From the NCBI RefSeq assembly GCF_000686885.1, contig NZ_JMLU01000031.1:1-34702 (forward strand): a DNA stretch of 34,702 bases, read 5' to 3'. This DNA is from Flavobacterium sasangense DSM 21067. GTDB taxonomy: Bacteria; Bacteroidota; Bacteroidia; Flavobacteriales; Flavobacteriaceae. The position numbers and the translations under genes are program-made. Below the pieces are notes generated by a model, which was not told the DNA's origin, made no database searches, and saw only the letters and a list, made by a program, of their open reading frames with translations. Positions 8,185 through 15,356 of this stretch are shown one piece after another. Position 1 is the stretch's first letter. The number at the start of each line of letters is the position of its first letter.

Positions 8185-8216
8185 CAAAGATATGAAGTGA
8201 AAAGGCATTAGCCAAA
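8185..8216 (-). promoter_or_regulatory. Promoter of the acyl-CoA reductase gene
   Basis: On the minus strand TTTG (8216-8213), a 20-nt spacer and TATCTTTG (8192-8185) fit the consensus. The two -7 boxes of the divergent genes are only 2 bp apart, so polymerase can probably occupy one side at a time. Confidence 0.7.
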
Positions 8217-8281
8217 AGTTTAAATTAATAAGAGGTATTACTTTTAAATAATTAAGCTTTTAAACAATTAAACGTAAAGAA

Positions 8282-8632
8282 ATGGCAATTATAATAACAG
8301 ACGAATGTATCAACTGCGGGGCTTGCGAGCCTGAATGTCCAAATACAGCAATTTATGAAGGAGCAGATGATTGGAGATGGAAAGATGGTACAAAACTAAG
8401 TGGTAAAGTAATTTTACCTGATGGAACCGAAGTAGATTCTGATGCGGCTCAAACACCAATTTCTGATGATATTTATTACATCGTTCCAGGAAAATGTACA
8501 GAATGTAAAGGTTTTCATGAAGAACCACAATGTGCTGCGGTTTGTCCAGTAGATTGTTGTGTTCCTGATGATAATCACGTTGAAAGTGAAGAAACGTTGT
8601 TAAACAGACAATCGTTTTTACATAACGAATAA
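8282..8632 (+). CDS. 2[4Fe-4S] ferredoxin
   Basis: A 116-residue electron carrier with two cluster-binding sets. The first has Cys9, Cys12, Cys15 and Cys19-Pro; the second has Cys72, Cys75, Cys84 and Cys88-Pro, with further Cys92 and Cys93. The eight-residue gap between the second and third cysteine of the second set is the long-spacer type. An insertion of about 40 residues separates the sets, making it longer than clostridial ferredoxins. It is divergent from the acyl-CoA reductase across a shared promoter region and may donate electrons in that pathway, which is inference from position. Confidence 0.93.
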   Translation: MAIIITDECINCGACEPECPNTAIYEGADDWRWKDGTKLSGKVILPDGTEVDSDAAQTPISDDIYYIVPGKCTECKGFHEEPQCAAVCPVDCCVPDDNHVESEETLLNRQSFLHNE

Positions 8633-8654
8633 ATACTTATTTACAATATTAAGG

Positions 8655-8692
8655 AAGAGAATTTTCACTTAGAAAGTTCTCTTTCTTTTTTT
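8655..8692 (+). terminator. Rho-independent terminator of the ferredoxin gene
   Basis: AAGAGAATTTTC at 8655-8666 pairs with GAAAGTTCTCTT at 8672-8683 (one T-G wobble) around ACTTA, followed by a T-rich tract. Confidence 0.88.
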
Positions 8693-8723
8693 AGTAGGTT
8701 GAGAAACTTCACGAGATACGTGT

Positions 8724-8750
8724 TTTGTAATTAAATTTTCGCTATATTTG
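8724..8750 (+). promoter_or_regulatory. Promoter that fixes the start of the next gene
   Basis: TATATTTG at 8743-8750 with TTTG at 8724-8727. Transcription would begin near 8757. This excludes the in-frame upstream start at 8748 and supports the ATG at 8769. Confidence 0.6.
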
Positions 8751-8768
8751 ATTGATAATCGGGATTTT

Positions 8769-9968
8769 ATGATAAAAAAACTCGCTTTTTTATTATGTTT
8801 TTTCACAAATTTCGTCTTTTCACAAAATTTGGAGTTTACCATAATTGTGAAAGATTTCGATACCGATATGCCTGTTGAGGAAGTTACAATTACAGCTCTC
8901 AAAACTCGTCAAGGCTTTTTAACAAACAAAGATGGAAAAGCGATTATTAGTCTAACTCGATCTTCCGATTTAGAATTCATTCATTCTTCTTACAAGACTC
9001 TTGTGGTGAAATTTGCAACCTTAGATAAAAAGGAAAATGTAGTGTATTTAGAGCCTAATACACAACAATTAGATGAATATATTATTACTAAAGATCATCC
9101 TCAAGAAATTTTAAAACGGATTATTGAAAATTCTAAAGATAAAATCACCATTCCCATAAGTTTGAAAGTGTATTTGCACGAATTTTATAAACAAGATAAT
9201 CAAATCGTTTTTTTTAATGATGGATTGATAAATTTTCAAATTTTAGGAAATGAGAAAGCTATAAAAACGGATATTTTAATAGAACAAAATCGTGCTATTG
9301 GTGTTTTAGATGGTGATATTGATGCTGATGTTTTAGGTTACGATTTGAATAATATTATTGAAAATTATTACCAATTCAAATATCTAGAGGAAGTACTCGA
9401 TGCTAGAGCAAAGAAGATTTATGATTTTTCGGTAAAAACCTATCCTTCAAATGAGGATTATTTGGTAATAAAGATTGTTCCGTTACCCGAATCTAAGGGG
9501 ATTTTGTCTGACTTCATGGTGGTGTACGATAGCAATAAAAAGTTGATAGTGGAAGTAAGTTCCTATGTAACTCCAGATCGACTTCAAACATATAAAGAAA
9601 GCATGTTTGCTTCGAGAAAAGTATATAAATTAGAATTTAAAAATACATTCCGACAAGAAGGGAATTATTATTATTTAGCCAATTCTAAAGAAGTTATTGG
9701 TTTTGAAAAAAAATATAAAAATAAAGAACGACGAATAGAAGTCAAAAATCATATGGTAATTACCGATTTCAATAAAAAAACCTTTGAATATGGCGAAAAA
9801 AATATTTTCAAAGGAAAATCGCTTATCAATAAAAAGACTTCTTTTTTTACGGATTATTGGGATATCGAATCAGGTTTTGTTTCTACTGCAGAGGAAAAAG
9901 CAATTATAGAGCGATTAGGAAAAGGCAACGAAGAATTCCAAAACGAAGATGAAAATCCGAAAGAATAA
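8769..9968 (+). CDS. Secreted protein with carboxypeptidase-regulatory-like domain
   Basis: The start at 8769 gives a clean signal peptide (hydrophobic core then FVFSQ), and the promoter box overlaps the alternative upstream start. Residues about 20-95 form a CarboxypepD-regulatory-like beta-sandwich (FDTDMPVEEVTITAL, then a TNKDGKAIISL turn), common at the N-terminus of Bacteroidota outer-membrane and surface proteins. The remaining 300 residues are rich in Lys, Tyr and Phe with no recognised catalytic motif and no beta-barrel signature that I can be sure of. It is probably periplasmic or outer-membrane associated and stands alone between a terminator and a repeat element. Confidence 0.75.
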   Translation: MIKKLAFLLCFFTNFVFSQNLEFTIIVKDFDTDMPVEEVTITALKTRQGFLTNKDGKAIISLTRSSDLEFIHSSYKTLVVKFATLDKKENVVYLEPNTQQLDEYIITKDHPQEILKRIIENSKDKITIPISLKVYLHEFYKQDNQIVFFNDGLINFQILGNEKAIKTDILIEQNRAIGVLDGDIDADVLGYDLNNIIENYYQFKYLEEVLDARAKKIYDFSVKTYPSNEDYLVIKIVPLPESKGILSDFMVVYDSNKKLIVEVSSYVTPDRLQTYKESMFASRKVYKLEFKNTFRQEGNYYYLANSKEVIGFEKKYKNKERRIEVKNHMVITDFNKKTFEYGEKNIFKGKSLINKKTSFFTDYWDIESGFVSTAEEKAIIERLGKGNEEFQNEDENPKE

Positions 9969-10014
9969 CTACTTCGTCATCATATTTAATCTTTTGGGTG
10001 TAATTAGTTTTGTT

Positions 10015-10094
10015 TATAGATTTTCGTCACTTCGAGTGATTTTTAAAAGTAAAAATGCTAATTTTTACTTTTAAAAATAGTATCGAGAACTATA
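10015..10094. repeat. REP-like palindromic extragenic element
   Basis: A perfect 16-bp stem (TTTTTAAAAGTAAAAA at 10040-10055 with its complement at 10062-10077, 6-nt loop) is preceded by a small hairpin TCACT-TCG-AGTGA at 10027-10039. It is enclosed by outer arms TATAGATTTTCG at 10015-10026 and CGAGAACTATA at 10084-10094. The phrases CACTTCGAGTGAT and GTATCGAGAACT are familiar from dispersed repeats in flavobacterial genomes. It lies between the secreted-protein gene and the ychF promoter and may also end transcription of the former. Confidence 0.65.
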
Positions 10095-10162
10095 GAAATT
10101 ATAATTTTTATTACTGTTCTTGCATTTTATATATTCCCATTCAATGCGTTTTTATTTAATAC

Positions 10163-10193
10163 TTTGATACTAATCAGGATTAAAGTATATTTG
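10163..10193 (+). promoter_or_regulatory. Promoter of ychF
   Basis: TTTG at 10163-10166, a 19-nt spacer and TATATTTG at 10186-10193 form a near-ideal Bacteroidota promoter. The start near 10200 rules out any upstream start codon and supports the ATG at 10218. Confidence 0.8.
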
Positions 10194-10217
10194 CGCACTT
10201 TTAAAAATACATTTAAA

Positions 10218-11312
10218 ATGAAAGCAGGAATTGTAGGATTACCAAATGTTGGAAAATCAACTTTATTTAATTGTTTATCAAACGCAAAAGCGCAAAGTGC
10301 GAACTTTCCGTTTTGTACTATAGAACCTAATATTGGCGTAGTAAACGTTCCAGATCCACGTATTGCTCGTTTAGAGGAATTGGTTAAACCAGAGCGTGTT
10401 CAAATGGCAACAGTAGATATCGTAGATATTGCAGGTCTGGTAAAAGGAGCAAGTAAAGGAGAAGGTTTAGGAAATCAATTCTTAGGAAACATTAGAGAAT
10501 GTAACGCCATTATCCACGTTTTACGTTGTTTTGATAACGATAATATCGTACACGTTGATGGAAATGTAAATCCAATTCGCGATAAAGAAACTATCGATAT
10601 CGAATTGCAATTAAAAGACCTTGAAACAGTTGAAAAACGTTTGGAAAAAACCAATCGTGCAGCAAAAACTGGAAACAAAGAAGCGCAAGCTGAAAAAGCA
10701 TTATTAGATAGAATTCGCGAAACTTTATTAGCGGGTAAATCAGCTCGTACAGTAATTCCTCAAAACCAAGATGAGGAAGTTATGATGGAAGAATTCCAAT
10801 TAATCACTACAAAACCAGTTTTATATGTTTGTAATGTGGACGAAGCATCAGCAGTAAACGGAAACAAATATGTAGACCAAGTCCGCGAATTAGTAAAAGA
10901 TGAAAACGCAGAAGTAATCATTCTTTCAGTAGGAGCAGAAGCTGATATTACGGAATTAGAAAGCTACGAAGAACGTCAAGTGTTCTTAGAAGATATGGGA
11001 TTAACTGAGCCAGGTTCGGCAGTTTTGATTCGTGCAGCTTACAAATTATTAAAATTACAAACGTATTTCACGGCTGGAGTTAAAGAAGTTCGCGCTTGGA
11101 CAATCAACATCGGAGATACAGCACCAAAAGCTGCTGGAGTAATCCATACTGATTTCGAAAAAGGATTCATTCGTGCAGAAGTTATTGCATTCGAAGATTT
11201 CTCCAACTACGGTTCAGAAGCAAAAGTAAAAGAAGCAGGAAAATTAAGAGTAGAAGGAAAAGAATACATTGTAAAAGATGGTGATGTGATGCATTTCCGT
11301 TTTAATGTGTAA
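10218..11312 (+). CDS. ychF: Ribosome-binding ATPase YchF (Obg-like)
   Basis: YchF is a universally conserved P-loop protein of the Obg group that prefers ATP and associates with ribosomes. G1 is GLPNVGKS at 7-14, the DIAGLVKGASKGEGLGN switch region follows, and the G4 motif is replaced by NVDE, as expected for this ATP-specific subfamily. The C-terminal part from about residue 280 is the TGS domain, ending KDGDVMHFRFNV as usual. Length from the chosen start is 364 residues, normal for the family. A strong promoter lies just upstream and a terminator just downstream, so it is monocistronic. Confidence 0.96.
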   Translation: MKAGIVGLPNVGKSTLFNCLSNAKAQSANFPFCTIEPNIGVVNVPDPRIARLEELVKPERVQMATVDIVDIAGLVKGASKGEGLGNQFLGNIRECNAIIHVLRCFDNDNIVHVDGNVNPIRDKETIDIELQLKDLETVEKRLEKTNRAAKTGNKEAQAEKALLDRIRETLLAGKSARTVIPQNQDEEVMMEEFQLITTKPVLYVCNVDEASAVNGNKYVDQVRELVKDENAEVIILSVGAEADITELESYEERQVFLEDMGLTEPGSAVLIRAAYKLLKLQTYFTAGVKEVRAWTINIGDTAPKAAGVIHTDFEKGFIRAEVIAFEDFSNYGSEAKVKEAGKLRVEGKEYIVKDGDVMHFRFNV

Positions 11313-11317
11313 TTTCG

Positions 11318-11347
11318 AGAATATAGAAAACAGAACATAGAATATAG
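11318..11347. repeat. Short direct repeat of GAATATAGAAAAC
   Basis: Two nearby copies of GAATATAGAAAAC separated by about 8 nt lie between the ychF stop and its terminator. Purine-rich degenerate repeats of this sort are common between genes here; no function is evident. Confidence 0.4.
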
Positions 11348-11378
11348 AAAACCGTTGAAGCAATTCAGCGGTTTTTTT
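11348..11378 (+). terminator. Rho-independent terminator of ychF
   Basis: AAAACCGTTGAA at 11348-11359 pairs with TTCAGCGGTTTT at 11364-11375 (one T-G wobble) around a GCAA tetraloop, followed by T residues. Confidence 0.9.
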
Positions 11379-11418
11379 GTGGCACAACATTTGTATTGGA
11401 AAATCAAAACAAACTAAC

Positions 11419-12084
11419 ATGAAAAAATATCTTATTATAGCCGCATTTGCTTTGGCTATGGTTTCCTGTAAAGATTCAGGATTGCACAACAGTTTTATTT
11501 ATTTTTCTGAAGCCCAACCCACAAATGTGGATGAGATAAAAGAATTTCCGAAGAAGTTTGTTCGAACGTATACATTGGATTATTCACATCGTTTAGTTGT
11601 GGAACCAAAATGCGCTTACATCAAAGAAATTGAAACCATTACGGCTTTAAAGTCTGAATTGGATTCGATTCCTGAATTTGAATTACGCAATAACCAAGTT
11701 TTTGATAAATTCGAAAATAAACCTTATAAAACATTTATAAAAGGCGATACAATTGCATTTGAAATCGAACGTTTGGATACTATTTTTTCTTTTGCTGAAA
11801 ACGAAGTTGCAAAAAAATATAAATCTTCATTAATCTTAAATAAAGAAGTAGATGGTAAATACCAAACCAGTATTTTAAGATTGTCAACCATTGGGGCAAA
11901 ACACATTCAACTTGGAACTAAAAAAGATTTTACCAAATTAAATTCTGAACTTAAAATTCCATTTGCTGTCGAAATGAAGGAAAATGATACACTTCACGTT
12001 CTTTTAACACCATCACGTGCCGATTTTAGAAAATTACTTCGTTTAGATGGATTTGAATATGCAACTATTTATTTGATGAAATAA
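11419..12084 (+). CDS. Predicted lipoprotein of unknown function
   Basis: From the ATG at 11419 the protein begins with a lipoprotein signal peptide ending MVSC (Cys17). An upstream in-frame extension would bury this signal and is rejected. The mature part (about 205 residues) is hydrophilic with alternating strand-like segments and no recognised motif. It is 6 bp upstream of the DUF2459-type gene in the same direction, so the two probably form an operon at the cell envelope. No function can be assigned. Confidence 0.7.
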   Translation: MKKYLIIAAFALAMVSCKDSGLHNSFIYFSEAQPTNVDEIKEFPKKFVRTYTLDYSHRLVVEPKCAYIKEIETITALKSELDSIPEFELRNNQVFDKFENKPYKTFIKGDTIAFEIERLDTIFSFAENEVAKKYKSSLILNKEVDGKYQTSILRLSTIGAKHIQLGTKKDFTKLNSELKIPFAVEMKENDTLHVLLTPSRADFRKLLRLDGFEYATIYLMK

Positions 12085-12090
12085 TATATT

Positions 12091-12762
12091 ATGAAAACCA
12101 TCAAAAAACTACTAAAGTATTTCGCAATTTTCATTCTATCATTATTTGCGTATTTGTTAATCGTAACCTTATTGTCATTTGTTTCTGTAAATGAAGATGT
12201 TGCTGAAAATCATGGGGAAATTCCAATTTACATTCTAACAAACGGAGTTCATACCGATATTGTTTTACCAATAAAAAACGATTATCACGATTGGTCAACC
12301 CAACTCAAATTTGAACATACCAAATCAAAAGACACTACGTATCAATATGTGGCTTTAGGTTGGGGCGACAAAGGTTTTTATTTAGAAACGCCCACTTGGG
12401 CTGACTTAAAAGCAAGTACAGCTATAAAAGCAGCTTCAGGTTTGAGCACATCGGCTATGCATGTGACTTTTTATAAACATTTGAAAGAGAACCAATCTTG
12501 TAAAAAGATTCAAATTTCGTTAGAAAATTACAAAAAGTTGGTTGCATTCATTAAGGAATCTTTCCAAACTAAATCAGGTGAATTTCTAAAAATTGAAACC
12601 GATGCTGTATACGGAAAACACGATGTTTTTTATGAAGCTAACGGAAGTTATTCGCTATTTTACACATGCAATTCTTGGGCAAATCAAGCCTTAAAAGCAA
12701 CCAATCAAAAAGCAGCCCTCTGGACAATTTCAGATAGTGGAATTTTTAGGCAATATGATTAG
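12091..12762 (+). CDS. TIGR02117/DUF2459 family protein
   Basis: The 223-residue protein has one N-terminal membrane segment (about 9-31) and then an exported domain. Conserved motifs are NGVHTDIVLP at 51-60, GWGDKGFY at 90-97 and YTCNSWAN at 191-198. This pattern is that of the TIGR02117/DUF2459 family, whose function is not established. The invariant-looking His54 and Cys193 are suggestive of a papain-like or NlpC-type active site, which is inference. It follows a lipoprotein gene after 6 bp. Confidence 0.82.
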   Translation: MKTIKKLLKYFAIFILSLFAYLLIVTLLSFVSVNEDVAENHGEIPIYILTNGVHTDIVLPIKNDYHDWSTQLKFEHTKSKDTTYQYVALGWGDKGFYLETPTWADLKASTAIKAASGLSTSAMHVTFYKHLKENQSCKKIQISLENYKKLVAFIKESFQTKSGEFLKIETDAVYGKHDVFYEANGSYSLFYTCNSWANQALKATNQKAALWTISDSGIFRQYD

Positions 12763-12888
12763 TTAAAAAGTCTTTCCTCTTTCCTCTTTTCTCTATCTTC
12801 TTAACCGTATTTTGTCAATAACTTATCGGTTTTTCGCTTCTAAACTTTGGAGATAAATGCTATATTGCACAAAATCCAAAATCTGTCT

Positions 12889-14742
12889 ATGTTAGAGCAA
12901 AATCAATATACCGAAGACAACATACGTTCGCTCGATTGGAAAGAGCACATTCGTATGCGTCCGGGTATGTATATCGGAAAATTAGGTGACGGTTCATCGC
13001 CTGATGATGGTATTTACATTCTGTTAAAGGAAGTTATGGACAACTGTATCGATGAATTCGTTATGGGTGCCGGAAAAACCATTGAAGTCACTATCAAAGA
13101 TAAATTGGTAACCGTTCGCGATTACGGTCGAGGCATTCCATTAGGAAAAGTGGTTGATGTAGTTTCCAAAATGAACACAGGAGGAAAATACGATTCCAAA
13201 GCCTTCAAAAAATCCGTAGGTTTAAATGGTGTCGGAACGAAAGCGGTAAATGCTCTTTCGAATTACTTCAGAGTAGAATCGGTTCGTGATAACCAACAAA
13301 AAGCAGCAGAATTCTCAGCTGGAAATTTGACGCTGGAAGAAGATATTCAAGAAACTACAAAGCGAAAAGGAACCAAAGTTTCTTTCGTTGCCGATGATAC
13401 CATTTTCAAAAACTACAAATACCGAAACGAGTACATCATCAAAATGCTTAAGAACTATTGTTATTTAAATCGTGGTTTAACGATTTATTACAATGGAGAA
13501 AAATACGTTTCGGACTATGGATTGAAAGATTTATTGGAAGAAAATATTTCGGCAGAAGATATGGTTTATCCAATCATTCACTTGGAAGGCGATGATATCG
13601 AAGTTGCCATTACACACAGTAAATCTCAATATTCAGAAGAATACCACTCGTTCGTAAACGGACAAAATACTACACAAGGAGGAACGCATTTAGGGGCTTT
13701 CCGTGAGGCAATTGTAAAAACCATCAAAGAGTTTTACAACAAGCCTTTCGAAGCTTCTGATATTCGTAAATCGATTGTGTCTGCGGTTTCTGTGAAAGTA
13801 GAAGAGCCAGTATTCGAATCGCAAACCAAAACCAAATTAGGTTCTACCGATATCGGTCCAAATGGTCCAACGGTTCGTACGTTTGTAAATGATTTCATCA
13901 AAACGAATTTAGATAACTTCTTACATAAAAATCCAGAAGTTGCCGATGCTTTATTGCGTAAGATTTTACAAGCCGAGCGCGAACGTAAAGAACTTTCTGG
14001 AATTCGAAAATTAGCCAAAGAACGTGCTAAAAAAGCCAGTTTACACAATAAAAAATTACGCGATTGTCGTGTCCATTTAACCGATGCTAAAAATCCAAGA
14101 AGTTTAGAAAGTACGCTTTTTATTACTGAGGGAGATTCGGCTTCAGGTTCGATTACAAAAAGTCGCGATGTAAATACACAAGCGGTTTTCAGTTTACGAG
14201 GTAAGCCTTTAAATTCTTACGGAATGACGAAAAAAATCGTGTACGAAAACGAAGAATTCAACTTATTACAAGCGGCATTGGACATTGAAGAATCAATGGA
14301 AGATTTGCGCTACAACAACATCGTAATCGCAACCGATGCCGACGTCGATGGTATGCACATTCGCTTGTTGTTGATTACGTTTTTCTTGCAGTTTTTCCCA
14401 GAGTTAATAAAAGACGGACACTTGTATATTTTACAAACGCCATTATTCCGTGTGCGAAATAAAAAGGAAACGATTTATTGTTACAGCGAAGAAGAACGCG
14501 TTAACGCCATTGAAAAGCTAAAACCAAAACCAGAAATCACCCGATTCAAAGGATTAGGGGAAATTTCACCAGATGAGTTTAAGCATTTTATCGGGCAAGA
14601 CATTCGCTTAGATCCAGTCATGTTAGATAAAGCCACAACGATTGAAACCTTGCTAGAGTTCTACATGGGTAAGAACACCCCAGACCGACAAGAGTTCATC
14701 ATCAATAATTTGAAAGTGGAGTTGGATGTTGTTGAAAAGTAG
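12889..14742 (+). CDS. parE: DNA topoisomerase IV subunit B
   Basis: ParE is the ATPase subunit of topoisomerase IV, which unlinks replicated chromosomes. The GHKL ATPase motifs are DNCIDEF at 51-57, DYGRGIP at 78-84 and [12 protein letters not shown] at 111-122. The TOPRIM metal motifs are EGDSASGS at 414-421 and DADVDGMHI around 483-491, and the protein ends with the conserved KGLGEI region. The ATG at 12889 is preferred over an upstream TTG because a TATATTGC box near 12860 suggests transcription starts between them. At 617 residues it matches ParE and lacks the GyrB insertion. parC follows after an inserted nuclease-like cassette. Confidence 0.94.
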   Translation: MLEQNQYTEDNIRSLDWKEHIRMRPGMYIGKLGDGSSPDDGIYILLKEVMDNCIDEFVMGAGKTIEVTIKDKLVTVRDYGRGIPLGKVVDVVSKMNTGGKYDSKAFKKSVGLNGVGTKAVNALSNYFRVESVRDNQQKAAEFSAGNLTLEEDIQETTKRKGTKVSFVADDTIFKNYKYRNEYIIKMLKNYCYLNRGLTIYYNGEKYVSDYGLKDLLEENISAEDMVYPIIHLEGDDIEVAITHSKSQYSEEYHSFVNGQNTTQGGTHLGAFREAIVKTIKEFYNKPFEASDIRKSIVSAVSVKVEEPVFESQTKTKLGSTDIGPNGPTVRTFVNDFIKTNLDNFLHKNPEVADALLRKILQAERERKELSGIRKLAKERAKKASLHNKKLRDCRVHLTDAKNPRSLESTLFITEGDSASGSITKSRDVNTQAVFSLRGKPLNSYGMTKKIVYENEEFNLLQAALDIEESMEDLRYNNIVIATDADVDGMHIRLLLITFFLQFFPELIKDGHLYILQTPLFRVRNKKETIYCYSEEERVNAIEKLKPKPEITRFKGLGEISPDEFKHFIGQDIRLDPVMLDKATTIETLLEFYMGKNTPDRQEFIINNLKVELDVVEK

Positions 14743-14752
14743 TTGTTTGGAG

Positions 14753-14840
14753 CACAAAGTTTCTCAAAGTTTAACACAAAGTCACACCAAGATGTGTTGA
14801 ACATTGCGAAACTTAGTGAAAAACATAGTGTAACATTGTG
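14753..14840. repeat. Long imperfect inverted repeat, 39-bp arms, between parE and the GxxExxY gene
   Basis: Arm one (14753-14791) consists of degenerate CACAAAGTTT-type units. Arm two (14802-14840) consists of CWTWGTG units and aligns without gaps to the inverted first arm at most positions. The loop is 10 nt. Arm two is also the upstream copy of the 43-bp repeat found twice after the gene. The units recur at about 10-12 nt, close to one helical turn. Confidence 0.8.
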
Positions 14841-14844
14841 ATAC
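14802..14844 (+). repeat. 43-bp repeat, copy 1 (upstream of the GxxExxY gene)
   Basis: It begins CATTGCGAAACTTAGTG and ends GATAC. It shares orientation and length with the copies at 15228 and 15308; all three contain CATTGYGAAACTTAGTG followed by two more CWTWGTG-like units. Confidence 0.8.
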
Positions 14845-14852
14845 GATAAAAT

Positions 14853-15227
14853 ATGACTGAAGAAAACGAAATAAGCCGAATAATTTTAGATTGCGCCTAC
14901 AAAGTTCATACAAAGTTAGGTCCAGGATTGTTGGAAAAAGTTTACAGAGAATGTTTAGCTTATGAATTAGCGAAATGCGGATTAGAAGTTAAACAAGAAT
15001 GTCCTTTTCCAGTTATTTATGAAGATATAAAAATGGATTGTGGTTACCGAGTAGATATTCTAGTAAATAATAAAGTTATAGTGGAATTGAAAGTGGTTGA
15101 AGAGTTTACATTAGAGCATACAGCGCAATGTCTAACATATATGCGACTTTCAGAATGCAGATTAGGATTACTTTTAAATTTTTATAAGAAATCATTAAAA
15201 GACGGTATAAAAAGATTAATATTATAA
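14853..15227 (+). CDS. GxxExxY family protein, PD-(D/E)XK nuclease-like
   Basis: The 124-residue protein shows the name-giving motif GLLEKVY at 25-31. Its likely nuclease core is Asp68 (RVD), then Glu78-Leu-Lys80 (ELK), and a Q-x3-Y motif at Gln92-Tyr96. This is the layout of a minimal PD-(D/E)XK fold. Family activity is not established to my knowledge. It is inserted between parE and parC, with one 43-bp repeat just upstream and another beginning at the base after its TAA stop, which makes it look like the cargo of a repeat-bounded cassette. No signal peptide; cytoplasmic. Confidence 0.88.
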   Translation: MTEENEISRIILDCAYKVHTKLGPGLLEKVYRECLAYELAKCGLEVKQECPFPVIYEDIKMDCGYRVDILVNNKVIVELKVVEEFTLEHTAQCLTYMRLSECRLGLLLNFYKKSLKDGIKRLIL

Positions 15228-15270
15228 CATTGTGAAACTTAGTGAAAAACTTTCAGTGACATAGTGTTAC
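15228..15270 (+). repeat. 43-bp repeat, copy 2 (abuts the GxxExxY stop codon)
   Basis: It begins CATTGTGAAACTTAGTG and ends GTTAC. It starts at the first base after the TAA stop, the same orientation as copies 1 and 3. Confidence 0.82.
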
Positions 15271-15307
15271 AATTAAAAAAATATTTAAGACAAAGTAGAA
15301 ATATAAA

Positions 15308-15350
15308 CATTGTGAAACTTAGTGTAAAACTTTGAGAAACATAGTGCTAC
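15308..15350 (+). repeat. 43-bp repeat, copy 3 (just before parC)
   Basis: It begins CATTGTGAAACTTAGTG and ends GCTAC. It is separated from copy 2 by 37 bp of A/T-rich sequence and ends 6 bp before the parC ATG, so any parC leader must cross it. Confidence 0.82.
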
Positions 15351-15356
15351 AAAAAC

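Noticed and set aside
8748..8768. Upstream start of the secreted carboxypeptidase-regulatory-like protein
   Set aside because: It overlaps the -7 promoter box, so it would not be transcribed; the ATG at 8769 gives a clean signal peptide.
12763..12800. Polypyrimidine tract after the DUF2459-type gene as a regulatory element
   Set aside because: It is a simple CTTTCCTC-type low-complexity run with no fold or known signal.
12847..12888. TTG start of parE at 12847
   Set aside because: The extension does not resemble ParE, and a TATATTGC box near 12860 implies a later transcript start; the ATG at 12889 fits better.
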